25,619 bases of DNA from JACJXF01 sp964404825. GTDB lineage: Bacteria > Bacteroidota > Bacteroidia > Bacteroidales > GCA-2748055. The DNA lies in contig CAYOLQ010000047.1 in assembly GCA_964404825.1 (NCBI GenBank), positions 1 to 25,619 on the forward strand. The letters run 5' to 3'. The notes below the pieces were generated by a model that ran no database searches, was not told where the DNA came from, and saw nothing but the letters and a program-made list of their open reading frames with translations. Shown here one piece after another: positions 6,752 to 14,273 of this stretch. Positions within the stretch are counted from its first letter, which is position 1, and every line of letters begins with the position of its first letter. Position numbers and translations under genes: made by a program.

Positions 6752-8074
6752 TTATTTTATTGATTTAAACATTCTGTTTACGCGTATGCCATAGAATCCC
6801 AGGACAGGATCTTTAGAAAACCATATCAATACTGCCTTTCCAACAAGATGATCTTCAGGTACAAATCCCCAGAAGCGCGAATCGGCAGAATTATGACGGT
6901 TATCGCCCATGACAAAGTAATAATTCATTTTAAAAGTATATGAATCGGCTAATTTACCATTAATGTATAGATTTCCATCCCGCAATTCCAGCTTATTTTT
7001 CTCATATACCTCAATAATTCTCCGGTACAACGGAAGATTGTCCATATTTATTTTAATTACCAAACCGTTTCCGGGAACTTTTATGGGACCAAATTCATCA
7101 GCCGACCATAAAAATCCGCGATTATGAGGAAACACTTCTGTATTCTTAAAGGACAAGAGCGTTTCAGTAAATCTCCGAACACTTTGTATTTCAGGGCTTG
7201 ACAAAAGAAAATCAACTTTAGTTTTGTCCAGATTAACAAGGTATTCAGAGGTTTTGGAATTATAATTGAGTTCCTTATCCTTTAGACCCAACTCTTTTAA
7301 AAGGTTTTTACTGAAGGGAGAACCCTTTGTTTTCACAAAATAATTGAACTGTTCTCCATACTGTTCAACTATTGACTTGCCATTAACAAATACTGTTGAA
7401 GCAGTAATTTTTATTTCATCCCCCGGAATACCAATACATCTTTTAATGTAATTATCCCTTTTATCGACCGGATGTGTAACAATGGAGAATTGCGAATGCA
7501 AATAATCCCATCCAAACTGTCTGACAAGAGAATAATAATTCTGACCCGGATATTGAACAACTGCGGTATCTCCTTCGGGGAAATTAAATACGATGATATC
7601 ATTTCTCTCAACCCGGGATATACCTTTCAGCCTTTTATACGGCAGGTCGGGATGTTTAGAATAGGTGAGTTTTCCACCAGGCAGCATATTTGGAAAAAAG
7701 GGTATTGAAAGAGGTGTATTTGGAAGTTTAGGACCATAGGCTATTTTACTGACAAATAAATAATCCCCGACAAGCAAGGTATTTTCCATAGAAGGGGTTG
7801 GGATTTTGTATGCTTCAATAATCAGTGTCCGGATAGCCATTGTAAGAATCAGCGCAATAAATATTGCTGTGAAAATATCCCAAGCTATTTTCAGACTTTG
7901 CGGGATTTTAAACCTTTTCGAAAAAGGCCATTGAAATAATCGGGTAAAATAAAACAGGAATATCAGAATTATGCCCGTAAGCATCCAGAAATAACGAAAC
8001 CAGATGCAAAGCAGAGCATAAACCGCAGATGCGGATAAGAAAAACAAAATACTTTTAAGAGATACTCTTTTCAT
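6752..8074 (-). CDS. lepB: Signal peptidase I (upstream paralogue)
   Basis: 440 residues with the same plan as its neighbour: hydrophobic segments at about 10-45 and 62-85, catalytic Ser95 in PTPSMENT, Lys211 in RDNYIKRC, and box E MGDNRHNSADSRFWGFVPEDH near the end. It differs most in the insertion between the Lys box and box E, and in the region before the Lys box, where the downstream copy has about 25 more residues. Its ATG overlaps the dapB stop by one base (TAATG), so translation is likely coupled to dapB. No Shine-Dalgarno sequence is seen. Confidence 0.95.
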   Translation of the reverse strand: MKRVSLKSILFFLSASAVYALLCIWFRYFWMLTGIILIFLFYFTRLFQWPFSKRFKIPQSLKIAWDIFTAIFIALILTMAIRTLIIEAYKIPTPSMENTLLVGDYLFVSKIAYGPKLPNTPLSIPFFPNMLPGGKLTYSKHPDLPYKRLKGISRVERNDIIVFNFPEGDTAVVQYPGQNYYSLVRQFGWDYLHSQFSIVTHPVDKRDNYIKRCIGIPGDEIKITASTVFVNGKSIVEQYGEQFNYFVKTKGSPFSKNLLKELGLKDKELNYNSKTSEYLVNLDKTKVDFLLSSPEIQSVRRFTETLLSFKNTEVFPHNRGFLWSADEFGPIKVPGNGLVIKINMDNLPLYRRIIEVYEKNKLELRDGNLYINGKLADSYTFKMNYYFVMGDNRHNSADSRFWGFVPEDHLVGKAVLIWFSKDPVLGFYGIRVNRMFKSIK

Positions 8075-8790
8075 TATAGTTCCAAAAGCTCCCGCATTGT
8101 GAAAACACCCTTTTTATTCCTGATAAATTCGGCTGCCAGAACGGCTCCCAGGGCTAGTCCTTTTCTGGATTTGGTATGGTGTTTAAGGCTTATAAAGTCT
8201 ACATCTGAATTATATACTATCTCGTGAATTCCCTTAATATCACCTTCCCTATTAGCAAAAACACTGATATTCTCAGAAATATTCTTACTATCAAGGACCC
8301 ATCCATTCTTCCTTTCAAGCCGGGAAATTATCTGTTCTGCAATACTTATGGCTGTACCGCTTGGGGCATCGAGCTTCTGCGTATGGTGTGTTTCTTGTAT
8401 TGTAACATCATACTGAGAAAACCTGTTCATAATTTCAGCGAGGTATTCATTTACAGCAAACAAAATATTTACACCGACGCTGAAATTTGATGAATGAAAA
8501 AGTGCCTGGTTACTTTCTTTACATTTTTTCGAAATAGTCTCCAGATCCTTATTCCATCCGGTTGTTCCGCAGACAATGGGAATTCCCGCATCAAAACAGG
8601 CAAGAATATTAAAAACTGCAGAATCGGGAGTAGAAAAATCGATTGCAACATCTGCTTTTAGAAGATTTTTGCGGGTAATCTGATCCCGGTTATTAATATC
8701 AATAATCAGTGAAATAATATGTCCACGTTCAATTGCGGTCTTTTCGATTTCCTGGCCCATTTTGCCATATCCGAGTAAGGCGATATTCAT
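8074..8790 (-). CDS. dapB: 4-hydroxy-tetrahydrodipicolinate reductase
   Basis: 238 residues, near the short end for DapB. Reduces 4-hydroxy-tetrahydrodipicolinate to tetrahydrodipicolinate with NAD(P)H, on the cytosolic lysine/diaminopimelate route that feeds peptidoglycan. The nucleotide-binding loop is GYGKMGQ (7-13), CGTTGW (74-79) is the conserved substrate-side loop, and the signature THHTQKLDAPSGTA (134-147) carries the catalytic His135/His136 and Lys139. It is first in the unit dapB-lepB-lepB-WbqC. No clear promoter box was found in the 160 bp upstream, so it may have its own unrecognised promoter or receive read-through from the ribosomal operon. Confidence 0.97.
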   Translation of the reverse strand: MNIALLGYGKMGQEIEKTAIERGHIISLIIDINNRDQITRKNLLKADVAIDFSTPDSAVFNILACFDAGIPIVCGTTGWNKDLETISKKCKESNQALFHSSNFSVGVNILFAVNEYLAEIMNRFSQYDVTIQETHHTQKLDAPSGTAISIAEQIISRLERKNGWVLDSKNISENISVFANREGDIKGIHEIVYNSDVDFISLKHHTKSRKGLALGAVLAAEFIRNKKGVFTMRELLEL

Positions 8791-8951
8791 ATTAAAAAGT
8801 TTAATTTGATGGCTAAAATTAATATAATTATCCTTGCTTATTGTAATACATTTAACTTTTAGTCGGATGTAAAAGGGTGTATTTGTAATAAGCCCTGACC
8901 CACGACCAAATCATGGATGGATGAAGGACACAATTTATTTGATATATCTTC

Positions 8952-8985
8952 AAAAAAAAAGAGTGTCCTTTTGAGACACTCCCTT
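8952..8985 (-). terminator. Intrinsic terminator of the thrS-infC-rpmI-rplT operon
   Basis: Read on the minus strand, GAGTGTC (8981-8975) pairs with GACACTC (8967-8961) around a 7-nt loop and is followed by nine Ts (8960-8952). It stands about 20 bp after the rplT stop. Confidence 0.9.
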
Positions 8986-9002
8986 TTGATATTTGAGTAA
9001 AA

Positions 9003-9350
9003 CTACGCTTGTGCTTGTTTTATAACGGCAGCAAAAGCTTCGGGATTGTTCATTGCCATATCGGCGAGAGCTTTTCTGCTCAGAATGATATCCTTTTTGT
9101 GAAGGAGCCCGATGAATTCGGAATAGGATAATCCGTGTTCGCGAACACCTGCATTAATCCTCTGAATCCATAGTTGTCTGAAATGTGCTTTTTTGGTTTT
9201 TCTGTCAGTGTAAGCATAGGCCATACTGTTATCCAGTGCGTTTTTTGCTACAGTCCAGACATTCTTCCTTCTTCCGAAGTAACCCTTGGTCTGGTTTAAG
9301 ACTTTTTTTCTTCTGGCTCTTGAGGCTACAGAATTTGTTGCTCTTGGCAT
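9003..9350 (-). CDS. rplT: 50S ribosomal protein L20 (bL20)
   Basis: 115 residues, the normal length. A basic N-terminus (MPRATNSVASRARRKKVLNQ) is followed by the conserved GYFGRRKNVWTVAKNALDNSMAYAYTDRKTKKAHFRQLWIQRINAG. L20 binds 23S rRNA early in 50S assembly, and in E. coli and Bacillus it also represses its own operon. It follows rpmI after an unusually long 82-nt spacer that can fold into a stem-loop. Confidence 0.98.
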   Translation of the reverse strand: MPRATNSVASRARRKKVLNQTKGYFGRRKNVWTVAKNALDNSMAYAYTDRKTKKAHFRQLWIQRINAGVREHGLSYSEFIGLLHKKDIILSRKALADMAMNNPEAFAAVIKQAQA

Positions 9351-9365
9351 TTTTCTACATTTTTA

Positions 9366-9417
9366 GAGTGAAAAGCGTTCCGTTCTTTTTTTTAGGAAAC
9401 TTGATAGCTCAACACTC
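9366..9417 (-). promoter_or_regulatory. Possible stem-loop in the rpmI-rplT spacer
   Basis: On the minus strand the spacer reads GAGTG-TTG-AGC ... GCT-TTT-CACTC as the outer arms (9417-9407 and 9376-9366), with GTTTCC and GGAAC forming an inner arm around an A-rich loop. The helix is imperfect (3x3 internal loop, one bulge). It lies about 15 nt before the rplT start, where an L20-responsive control element would sit; that role is inference. Confidence 0.35.
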
Positions 9418-9432
9418 GGGTTAAAACTAAAT

Positions 9433-9630
9433 TTACTTCATTGCAAGGAGAGCCTTAACGTTGTTCAGATCGGTCTTGTGAACGATTCCAAAATACGTAA
9501 GATTCCTCTTTCTTTTTGTTGATTTCTTAGTCAGAATGTGACTTTTGAAAGCATGCTTCCTTTTGATCTTCCCGGTACCAGTAAGAGCAAATCTCTTTTT
9601 AGCTCCGGGATTGGTTTTCATCTTAGGCAT
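9433..9630 (-). CDS. rpmI: 50S ribosomal protein L35 (bL35)
   Basis: 65 residues: MPKMKTNPGAKKRFALTGTGKIKRKHAFKSHILTKKSTKRKRNL..., the standard bL35 sequence, strongly basic. It lies 33 bp after infC, in the order infC-rpmI-rplT conserved across bacteria. No Shine-Dalgarno sequence precedes its ATG. Confidence 0.98.
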   Translation of the reverse strand: MPKMKTNPGAKKRFALTGTGKIKRKHAFKSHILTKKSTKRKRNLTYFGIVHKTDLNNVKALLAMK

Positions 9631-9663
9631 CTGTTCTACTATTTATGATAATTAATGAAACTT

Positions 9664-10248
9664 CTAAACTTTCTTCTTTTTTGCAACTTTTGGTTTTGCA
9701 CTTAAAAGCATAGTCATCCTTTTTCCTTCCAGTTTTGGAAGTGACTCTACTTTTCCATCCTCTTCAAGATCCTGTGCAAAGCGAAGTAAAAGAATTTCAC
9801 CTTTTTCTTTGTAAAGAATTGTTCTCCCTTTAAAGAAAACATAGGCTTTCACTTTTGCTCCTTCCTCAAGAAATTTCTGAGCGTGCTTAAGCTTAAAGTT
9901 GTAATCATGTTCGTCGGTATTAGGGCCGAACCTGATTTCCTTCACCACAACTTTTGTGGTTTTGGCTTTAATTTCTTTTTGTTTCTTTTTCTGCTGATAA
10001 AGAAACTTTTGAAAATCGACAATTTTGCATACCGGAGGATCAGCTGTCGGAGAAATCTCCACAAGATCCAGTTCAAGCTCTGCTGCAAGTTTCAGAGCAT
10101 CTGGAACTGAATATAATCCCGGTTCAGCAACATTATCGCCTACCAGACGAATTGTTTTAGCCCGGATCTGCTCATTTATCCGGACATTCTGTTGATCTTT
10201 TGATGGCTGTGGTCTAACTCCGCCACGCCTGTACAATGGACCTGCTAT
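9664..10248 (-). CDS. infC: Translation initiation factor IF-3, likely AUA start
   Basis: 194 residues counted from ATA at 10248; a downstream TTG at 10236 would give 190. IF-3 binds the 30S subunit, keeps 50S off and rejects wrong start codons. The N-terminal domain begins at RINEQIRAKTIRLVGDN, then DLVEISPTADPPVCKIVDFQKFLYQ, a Lys-rich linker helix (QQKKKQKEIKAKTTK), and the C-terminal domain from VVKEIRFGPNTDEHDYNFKLKHAQKFL. There is no ATG near the start. A strong AAGGAGGA site lies 7 nt before ATA GCA GGT CCA TTG but 19 nt before the TTG, so ATA is the better placed start. E. coli infC starts at AUU, which IF-3 uses to repress itself; AUA would act the same way. It lies 13 bp after thrS. 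Confidence 0.95.
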   Translation of the reverse strand: MAGPLYRRGGVRPQPSKDQQNVRINEQIRAKTIRLVGDNVAEPGLYSVPDALKLAAELELDLVEISPTADPPVCKIVDFQKFLYQQKKKQKEIKAKTTKVVVKEIRFGPNTDEHDYNFKLKHAQKFLEEGAKVKAYVFFKGRTILYKEKGEILLLRFAQDLEEDGKVESLPKLEGKRMTMLLSAKPKVAKKKKV

Positions 10249-10263
10249 GGTTAAATCCTCCTT
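10246..10263 (-). promoter_or_regulatory. Strong Shine-Dalgarno and AUA start codon of infC
   Basis: AAGGAGGA (10263-10256) overlaps the thrS stop TAA by two bases and is followed after 7 nt by ATA (10248-10246), in frame with IF-3. Eight consecutive anti-SD-complementary bases are exceptional in this window. The combination of strong SD and weak start codon is the layout of the IF-3 autocontrol site. Confidence 0.75.
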
Positions 10264-12229
10264 ATTTAGTTAATACCTGATTATTTTCAATTGCTTCAAG
10301 CTGATTATTCACTTCATTCTGAATAAAACTCACAAATTCTTCTGTTTTCATACTGCCTTTATCACCATCTCCCTGCTTTCTTACGGACACAGTATTGCTT
10401 TCCACCTCCTTTTCTCCAATAATCAGGAGGTATGGAATTCGCTTTAACTCATTATCCCTTATCTTCTTACCTATCTTCTCGTTCCTTAAATCAATAAGAG
10501 TGCGAATATCGGAATTATTTAGAAAATCTGAAACTTTTTGTGCATATTCCTCATATTTTTCGCTAATTGGCAGTATTACCGCCTGATCCGGCGTTAGCCA
10601 AAGGGGAAATTTACCACCTGTATGCTCAATTAAAACAGCAACAAACCGCTCCATAGAACCAAAAGGGGCACGATGAATCATCACCGGACGGTGTTTGAGG
10701 TTGTCTGCACCTGTATATTCCAGTTCAAATCGCTCGGGTAAATTATAATCCACCTGTATGGTACCCAACTGCCACTTTCTGCCGATTGCATCACGCACCA
10801 TAAAATCTAGCTTCGGACCATAAAATGCAGCTTCACCCAACACGGTAACAGTCTTTAATCCTTTCTCCGCAGATGCTTCAATAATTGCGCTCTCCGCTTT
10901 TTCCCAGTTTTCGTCACTACCGATGTACTTATTTTTATCATTGGGATCGCGCAGTGAGATCTGGGCTGTATAATCATTAAAATCAAGTGCTTTGAATATA
11001 TACAGAACGATATCAATAACCTTTGTGAACTCGTCTTTTAACTGGTCGGGACGGCAGAAAATATGAGCGTCGTCCTGGGTAAATCCGCGCACGCGGGTAA
11101 GCCCATGCAACTCGCCGCTTTGTTCGTAGCGGTAAACTGTGCCGAATTCAGCATAACGAATTGGTAAATCCCTGTATGAATGCTGCTTTGAATTAAAAAT
11201 TTCGCAATGGTGAGGGCAGTTCATAGGTTTCAGAAGAAACTCTTCTCCTTCCTGCGGAGTATGAATGGGCTGAAAACTGTCTTTGCCGTATTTTGCATAA
11301 TGACCCGAAGTCACATACAATTCTTTCTGACCAATATGAGGCGTAATAACCGGTTCGTATCCGTATTTACGTTGTATTTTCTTCAGGAAATTTTCAAGAC
11401 GTTCACGAAGCTGAGCTCCTTTTGGCAGCCACAGAGGAAGCCCTGCTCCAACTTTCTGAGAGAAAGTAAAAAGTTCCAGCTCCTTCCCTACTTTACGGTG
11501 ATCTCTTTCCTTTGCCTGCTCAAGCATCAGGAGGTAATCGTCGAGCATCTTTTGTTTGGGAAATGTAATGCCGTATACACGGGTAAGCATTCTGCGCTTC
11601 TCATCACCTCTCCAGTATGCACCGGCAATGCTTAATAGTTTAATTGCCTTGATGTGAGAAGTGTCGGGCAAATGCGGTCCACGACAAAGATCCGTAAAAT
11701 TCCCCTGAGTATAGAAAGAAATTGTTCCGTCTTCAAGATCAGATATAAGTTCTACTTTATATTCATCTCCCTTTTTGGAGAAAAAGTCAAGTGCTTCAGC
11801 TTTGGTTACCAGACTGCGCTTGTAAACTTCAGCGGCAGAAGCGAATTCTTTCATCTTAGCCTCTACCTTTGCAAGGTCGGCTTCAGTTATCTGTTTACCT
11901 TCACCCGGATCAACATCGTAATAAAAACCGTTTTCAATAGCAGGACCAATACCAAATTTTATTCCGGGGAAAACCGACTGTAGCGCCTGTGCCATAAGAT
12001 GTGCAGAGGAATGCCAGAATGCATGCTTTCCTTCGGCATCATCAAATTTATGAAGCTTAAGTTCGGAGTCGGTTTCAATCGGACGGGTAGCATCCCAGAC
12101 ATCACCGTTAACGGTAGCTGCAACCACTTCACGGGCAAGGCTGTTACTAAGGCTCTTTGCAATATCAAGAGCCGTCACTCCCTTCTCAAATTCTCTTACC
12201 GATTTATCCGGAAATGTAATTTTTATCAT
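10262..12229 (-). CDS. thrS: Threonyl-tRNA synthetase
   Basis: 655 residues from the ATG at 12229. Charges tRNA-Thr in the cytosol. The order is TGS domain (1-62, MIKITFPDKSVREFEKGV), editing domain with WHSSAHLMAQAL and FTDLCRGPHL, class II core with MNCPHHCEIF (zinc/motif 2 region), RYAEFGTVYRYEQSGELHGLTRVRGFTQDDAHIFC, motif 3 near HRAPFGSMERF, and the anticodon-binding domain (about 540-655). The frame is open to 12295, but a promoter sits inside that extension and the TGS domain begins at MIKITF, so 12229 is the start. It is first gene of the operon with infC, rpmI and rplT. Confidence 0.97.
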   Translation of the reverse strand: MIKITFPDKSVREFEKGVTALDIAKSLSNSLAREVVAATVNGDVWDATRPIETDSELKLHKFDDAEGKHAFWHSSAHLMAQALQSVFPGIKFGIGPAIENGFYYDVDPGEGKQITEADLAKVEAKMKEFASAAEVYKRSLVTKAEALDFFSKKGDEYKVELISDLEDGTISFYTQGNFTDLCRGPHLPDTSHIKAIKLLSIAGAYWRGDEKRRMLTRVYGITFPKQKMLDDYLLMLEQAKERDHRKVGKELELFTFSQKVGAGLPLWLPKGAQLRERLENFLKKIQRKYGYEPVITPHIGQKELYVTSGHYAKYGKDSFQPIHTPQEGEEFLLKPMNCPHHCEIFNSKQHSYRDLPIRYAEFGTVYRYEQSGELHGLTRVRGFTQDDAHIFCRPDQLKDEFTKVIDIVLYIFKALDFNDYTAQISLRDPNDKNKYIGSDENWEKAESAIIEASAEKGLKTVTVLGEAAFYGPKLDFMVRDAIGRKWQLGTIQVDYNLPERFELEYTGADNLKHRPVMIHRAPFGSMERFVAVLIEHTGGKFPLWLTPDQAVILPISEKYEEYAQKVSDFLNNSDIRTLIDLRNEKIGKKIRDNELKRIPYLLIIGEKEVESNTVSVRKQGDGDKGSMKTEEFVSFIQNEVNNQLEAIENNQVLTK

Positions 12230-12259
12230 GATCTGTTCATGCAATTTTAAAACAATTTG

Positions 12260-12293
12260 CAAAAGTATGGAAAATACTTGGTTATTTAACAAC
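12260..12293 (-). promoter_or_regulatory. Candidate promoter of the thrS operon
   Basis: On the minus strand, GTTG (12293-12290) is followed after 22 bp by TACTTTTG (12267-12260), a perfect TAnnTTTG box. Transcription would start near 12253, about 24 nt before the thrS ATG. Confidence 0.55.
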
Positions 12294-12375
12294 ACTTAGG
12301 GAAATTGATATTAAAATGTTGCCAGAAATCCTGACAAGCTCAAACTCAAAAATCCTAATTATATTTACACATTGG

Positions 12376-12391
12376 TTCCCAACCATGGGAA
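12376..12391. repeat. Short inverted repeat between thrS and the MutS-like gene
   Basis: TTCCCA-ACCA-TGGGAA, a perfect 6-bp inverted repeat with a 4-base centre, 31 bp before the MutS-like ATG. A near-match -7 box (TATATTTA, 12360-12367) lies just upstream. An operator is possible but could be chance. Confidence 0.3.
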
Positions 12392-12422
12392 TAATGAAGT
12401 CTAAATAAAACAATTGCCTTTT

Positions 12423-14222
12423 ATGCATAATAATCCCCGGAATTATTATTCCTCAAAAATATCATACCTGGAATCTGTTCTGAAAGAGAAAAAAAAACGT
12501 AATTCGTATTTGTATCTGATTCGTTTTATCACATTCATTTCCATTGTGGTATTTGTTTTTCTTTTTTTTAAGTCGCAAAATAATTTTGTATTTCTGTTTT
12601 CAGGTGGTATTTTCTTAATTGCATTTATTGCAGCCCTTTCATTTGACCTGAAAAACACATGGCAAATAAAGTTTACCGGACACAAACTCAGCATAAATAA
12701 AAGCGAACTCAGATTTCTGGATCATCAATATACCGAAAGAAAAACCGGAGAAGAATACCGGGTGTTAAATCCCCATCTGGCAGATGATTTCGATATTTTC
12801 GGAACTGGCTCTATATTCCAGTATCTTAACCGGACATCGACCCTTATTGGTGAAGCAAAGTTAGCATCCAGGCTTTGTGAATCGCAAACATCAGAAAGCA
12901 ACATTCTTGCTAAACAAAATGCAATTGAGGAATTATCCGCAAAAGTGGATTTCATCCATGAATTTATGGCGCATGGAATGTTTGTTAATGAAAACGGAAG
13001 TGAAACAAACAGCTTGATGGTCTGGTTGGAAGAATCTCCTGTGAAAATCAAAACCCTAAAATTTCTTACCTATCTGATTCCTGTTTTCACCATTTCATGG
13101 CTGACAGTTGTAATATTCGGGTACATGTCGGTAAATTCCCTGCTGATTCCAATTTTGACGAGTCTTTACATCATTTTCCTCAACCGGAAAATTCTTGCAA
13201 GTGCGCACAACAAGCTTGGCAACACTGCCAAAACCTTTGAAAAATATACCGACCTGATCAGGCTGATTGAAAACGAAAAATTCAAATCCGTATATATATC
13301 AGATTTGCAGAAGAAGCTAATCAGCGATGGGATTAAGGCGAGCCAGTCGCTAAAAGCACTCTATAAGCTTCTTCACCGTTTCGACGTACGGTATAACGTG
13401 CTTGTTTCCTTTCTGCTTAACTCATTTTTGATATATGACATCCGGATATATGTTCGGTTAGCCGGCTGGAAAACCAGGCACAAAAACCTTATTCCCGGAT
13501 GGTTTGAATCTTTTGCTGAGTTAGATTCACTTATAAGTTTTTCTGTTTTCGCATTTAACAATACGGATTCCCTTTGCCGGCCTGTCATAGAAAATACTGA
13601 ATTCACTTTCTCGGCAACTGAAATGGGGCATCCGATAATTGCAAAAGAAACAAGGGTTTGCAATTCACTTCACTTTAGCGGGACACCATCGGTAATTATT
13701 ATAACCGGGGCTAACATGGCAGGCAAAAGTACTTTTCTCAGAACTGTATCGATAAACATGATTCTGGCTATGAACGGAGCTCCTGTTTGCGCAAAAGAAT
13801 TCGTATTTACCCCCTGCCCTGTTTTATCCAGTATAAAAATTCAGGATTCGCTCTACAAAAACGAATCGTATTTTTATGCAGAATTGTTGCGAATAAAAGA
13901 AATCATTGAGCACACAAGGGAGCAATCCCGAACACTTGTTGTACTGGATGAAATTCTGCGGGGTACCAACACAAAGGACAAACAAACCGGTTCCCTGGGG
14001 ATACTTGAAAAACTGATAAGTCAGAATGCAGTTGTCCTTTTAGCCACACACGATTTGGTAATCGGTGAACTTGAAAACAAATACCCTGAATTTGTGAGGA
14101 ATTATTGCTTTGAAGTAGAGTTGACCAATGATCAGCTTATTTTTGATTACAAGCTGAAAAAAGGAATCAGTAAAAAGCTTAATGCTTCGTTTTTGATGAA
14201 AAAGCTAAGTATAATCGATTAA
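12423..14222 (+). CDS. Membrane-anchored MutS-like ATPase
   Basis: 599 residues from the ATG at 12423. Two hydrophobic segments at about 29-49 and 55-75 and two more near 213-253 indicate an inner-membrane protein with the rest in the cytosol. The C-terminal part is a MutS-family ATPase domain: Walker A GANMAGKST (429-437; MutS has GPNMGGKST), Walker B LVVLDEILRGTN (about 504-515) and the ATHD switch. The mismatch-binding (domain I) and connector domains of MutS and the C-terminal dimer HTH are absent. Relatives are usually annotated as MutS-related proteins in Bacteroidetes; their role is unknown, and mismatch repair is unlikely. No Shine-Dalgarno sequence is seen. It stands alone, divergent from thrS and convergent with the peptidase gene. 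Confidence 0.88.
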   Translation: MHNNPRNYYSSKISYLESVLKEKKKRNSYLYLIRFITFISIVVFVFLFFKSQNNFVFLFSGGIFLIAFIAALSFDLKNTWQIKFTGHKLSINKSELRFLDHQYTERKTGEEYRVLNPHLADDFDIFGTGSIFQYLNRTSTLIGEAKLASRLCESQTSESNILAKQNAIEELSAKVDFIHEFMAHGMFVNENGSETNSLMVWLEESPVKIKTLKFLTYLIPVFTISWLTVVIFGYMSVNSLLIPILTSLYIIFLNRKILASAHNKLGNTAKTFEKYTDLIRLIENEKFKSVYISDLQKKLISDGIKASQSLKALYKLLHRFDVRYNVLVSFLLNSFLIYDIRIYVRLAGWKTRHKNLIPGWFESFAELDSLISFSVFAFNNTDSLCRPVIENTEFTFSATEMGHPIIAKETRVCNSLHFSGTPSVIIITGANMAGKSTFLRTVSINMILAMNGAPVCAKEFVFTPCPVLSSIKIQDSLYKNESYFYAELLRIKEIIEHTREQSRTLVVLDEILRGTNTKDKQTGSLGILEKLISQNAVVLLATHDLVIGELENKYPEFVRNYCFEVELTNDQLIFDYKLKKGISKKLNASFLMKKLSIID

Positions 14223-14226
14223 TTAA

Positions 14227-14250
14227 CTGAAATCATTTCAAAATGATCAG
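14227..14250. terminator. Weak hairpin between convergent genes
   Basis: ATCATT (14232-14237) pairs with AATGAT (14242-14247) around TCAA, extended by CTG/CAG after a 2-base bulge. No proper T tract follows in either direction. It lies between the convergent MutS-like and peptidase genes, so a weak terminator is the simplest reading. Confidence 0.3.
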
Positions 14251-14273
14251 CTAAAAAAACTTCTGTGCCTACT

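Noticed and set aside
12230..12422. T-box or attenuator leader before thrS
   Set aside because: The predicted leader is only about 24 nt and holds no T-box sequence or terminator hairpin.
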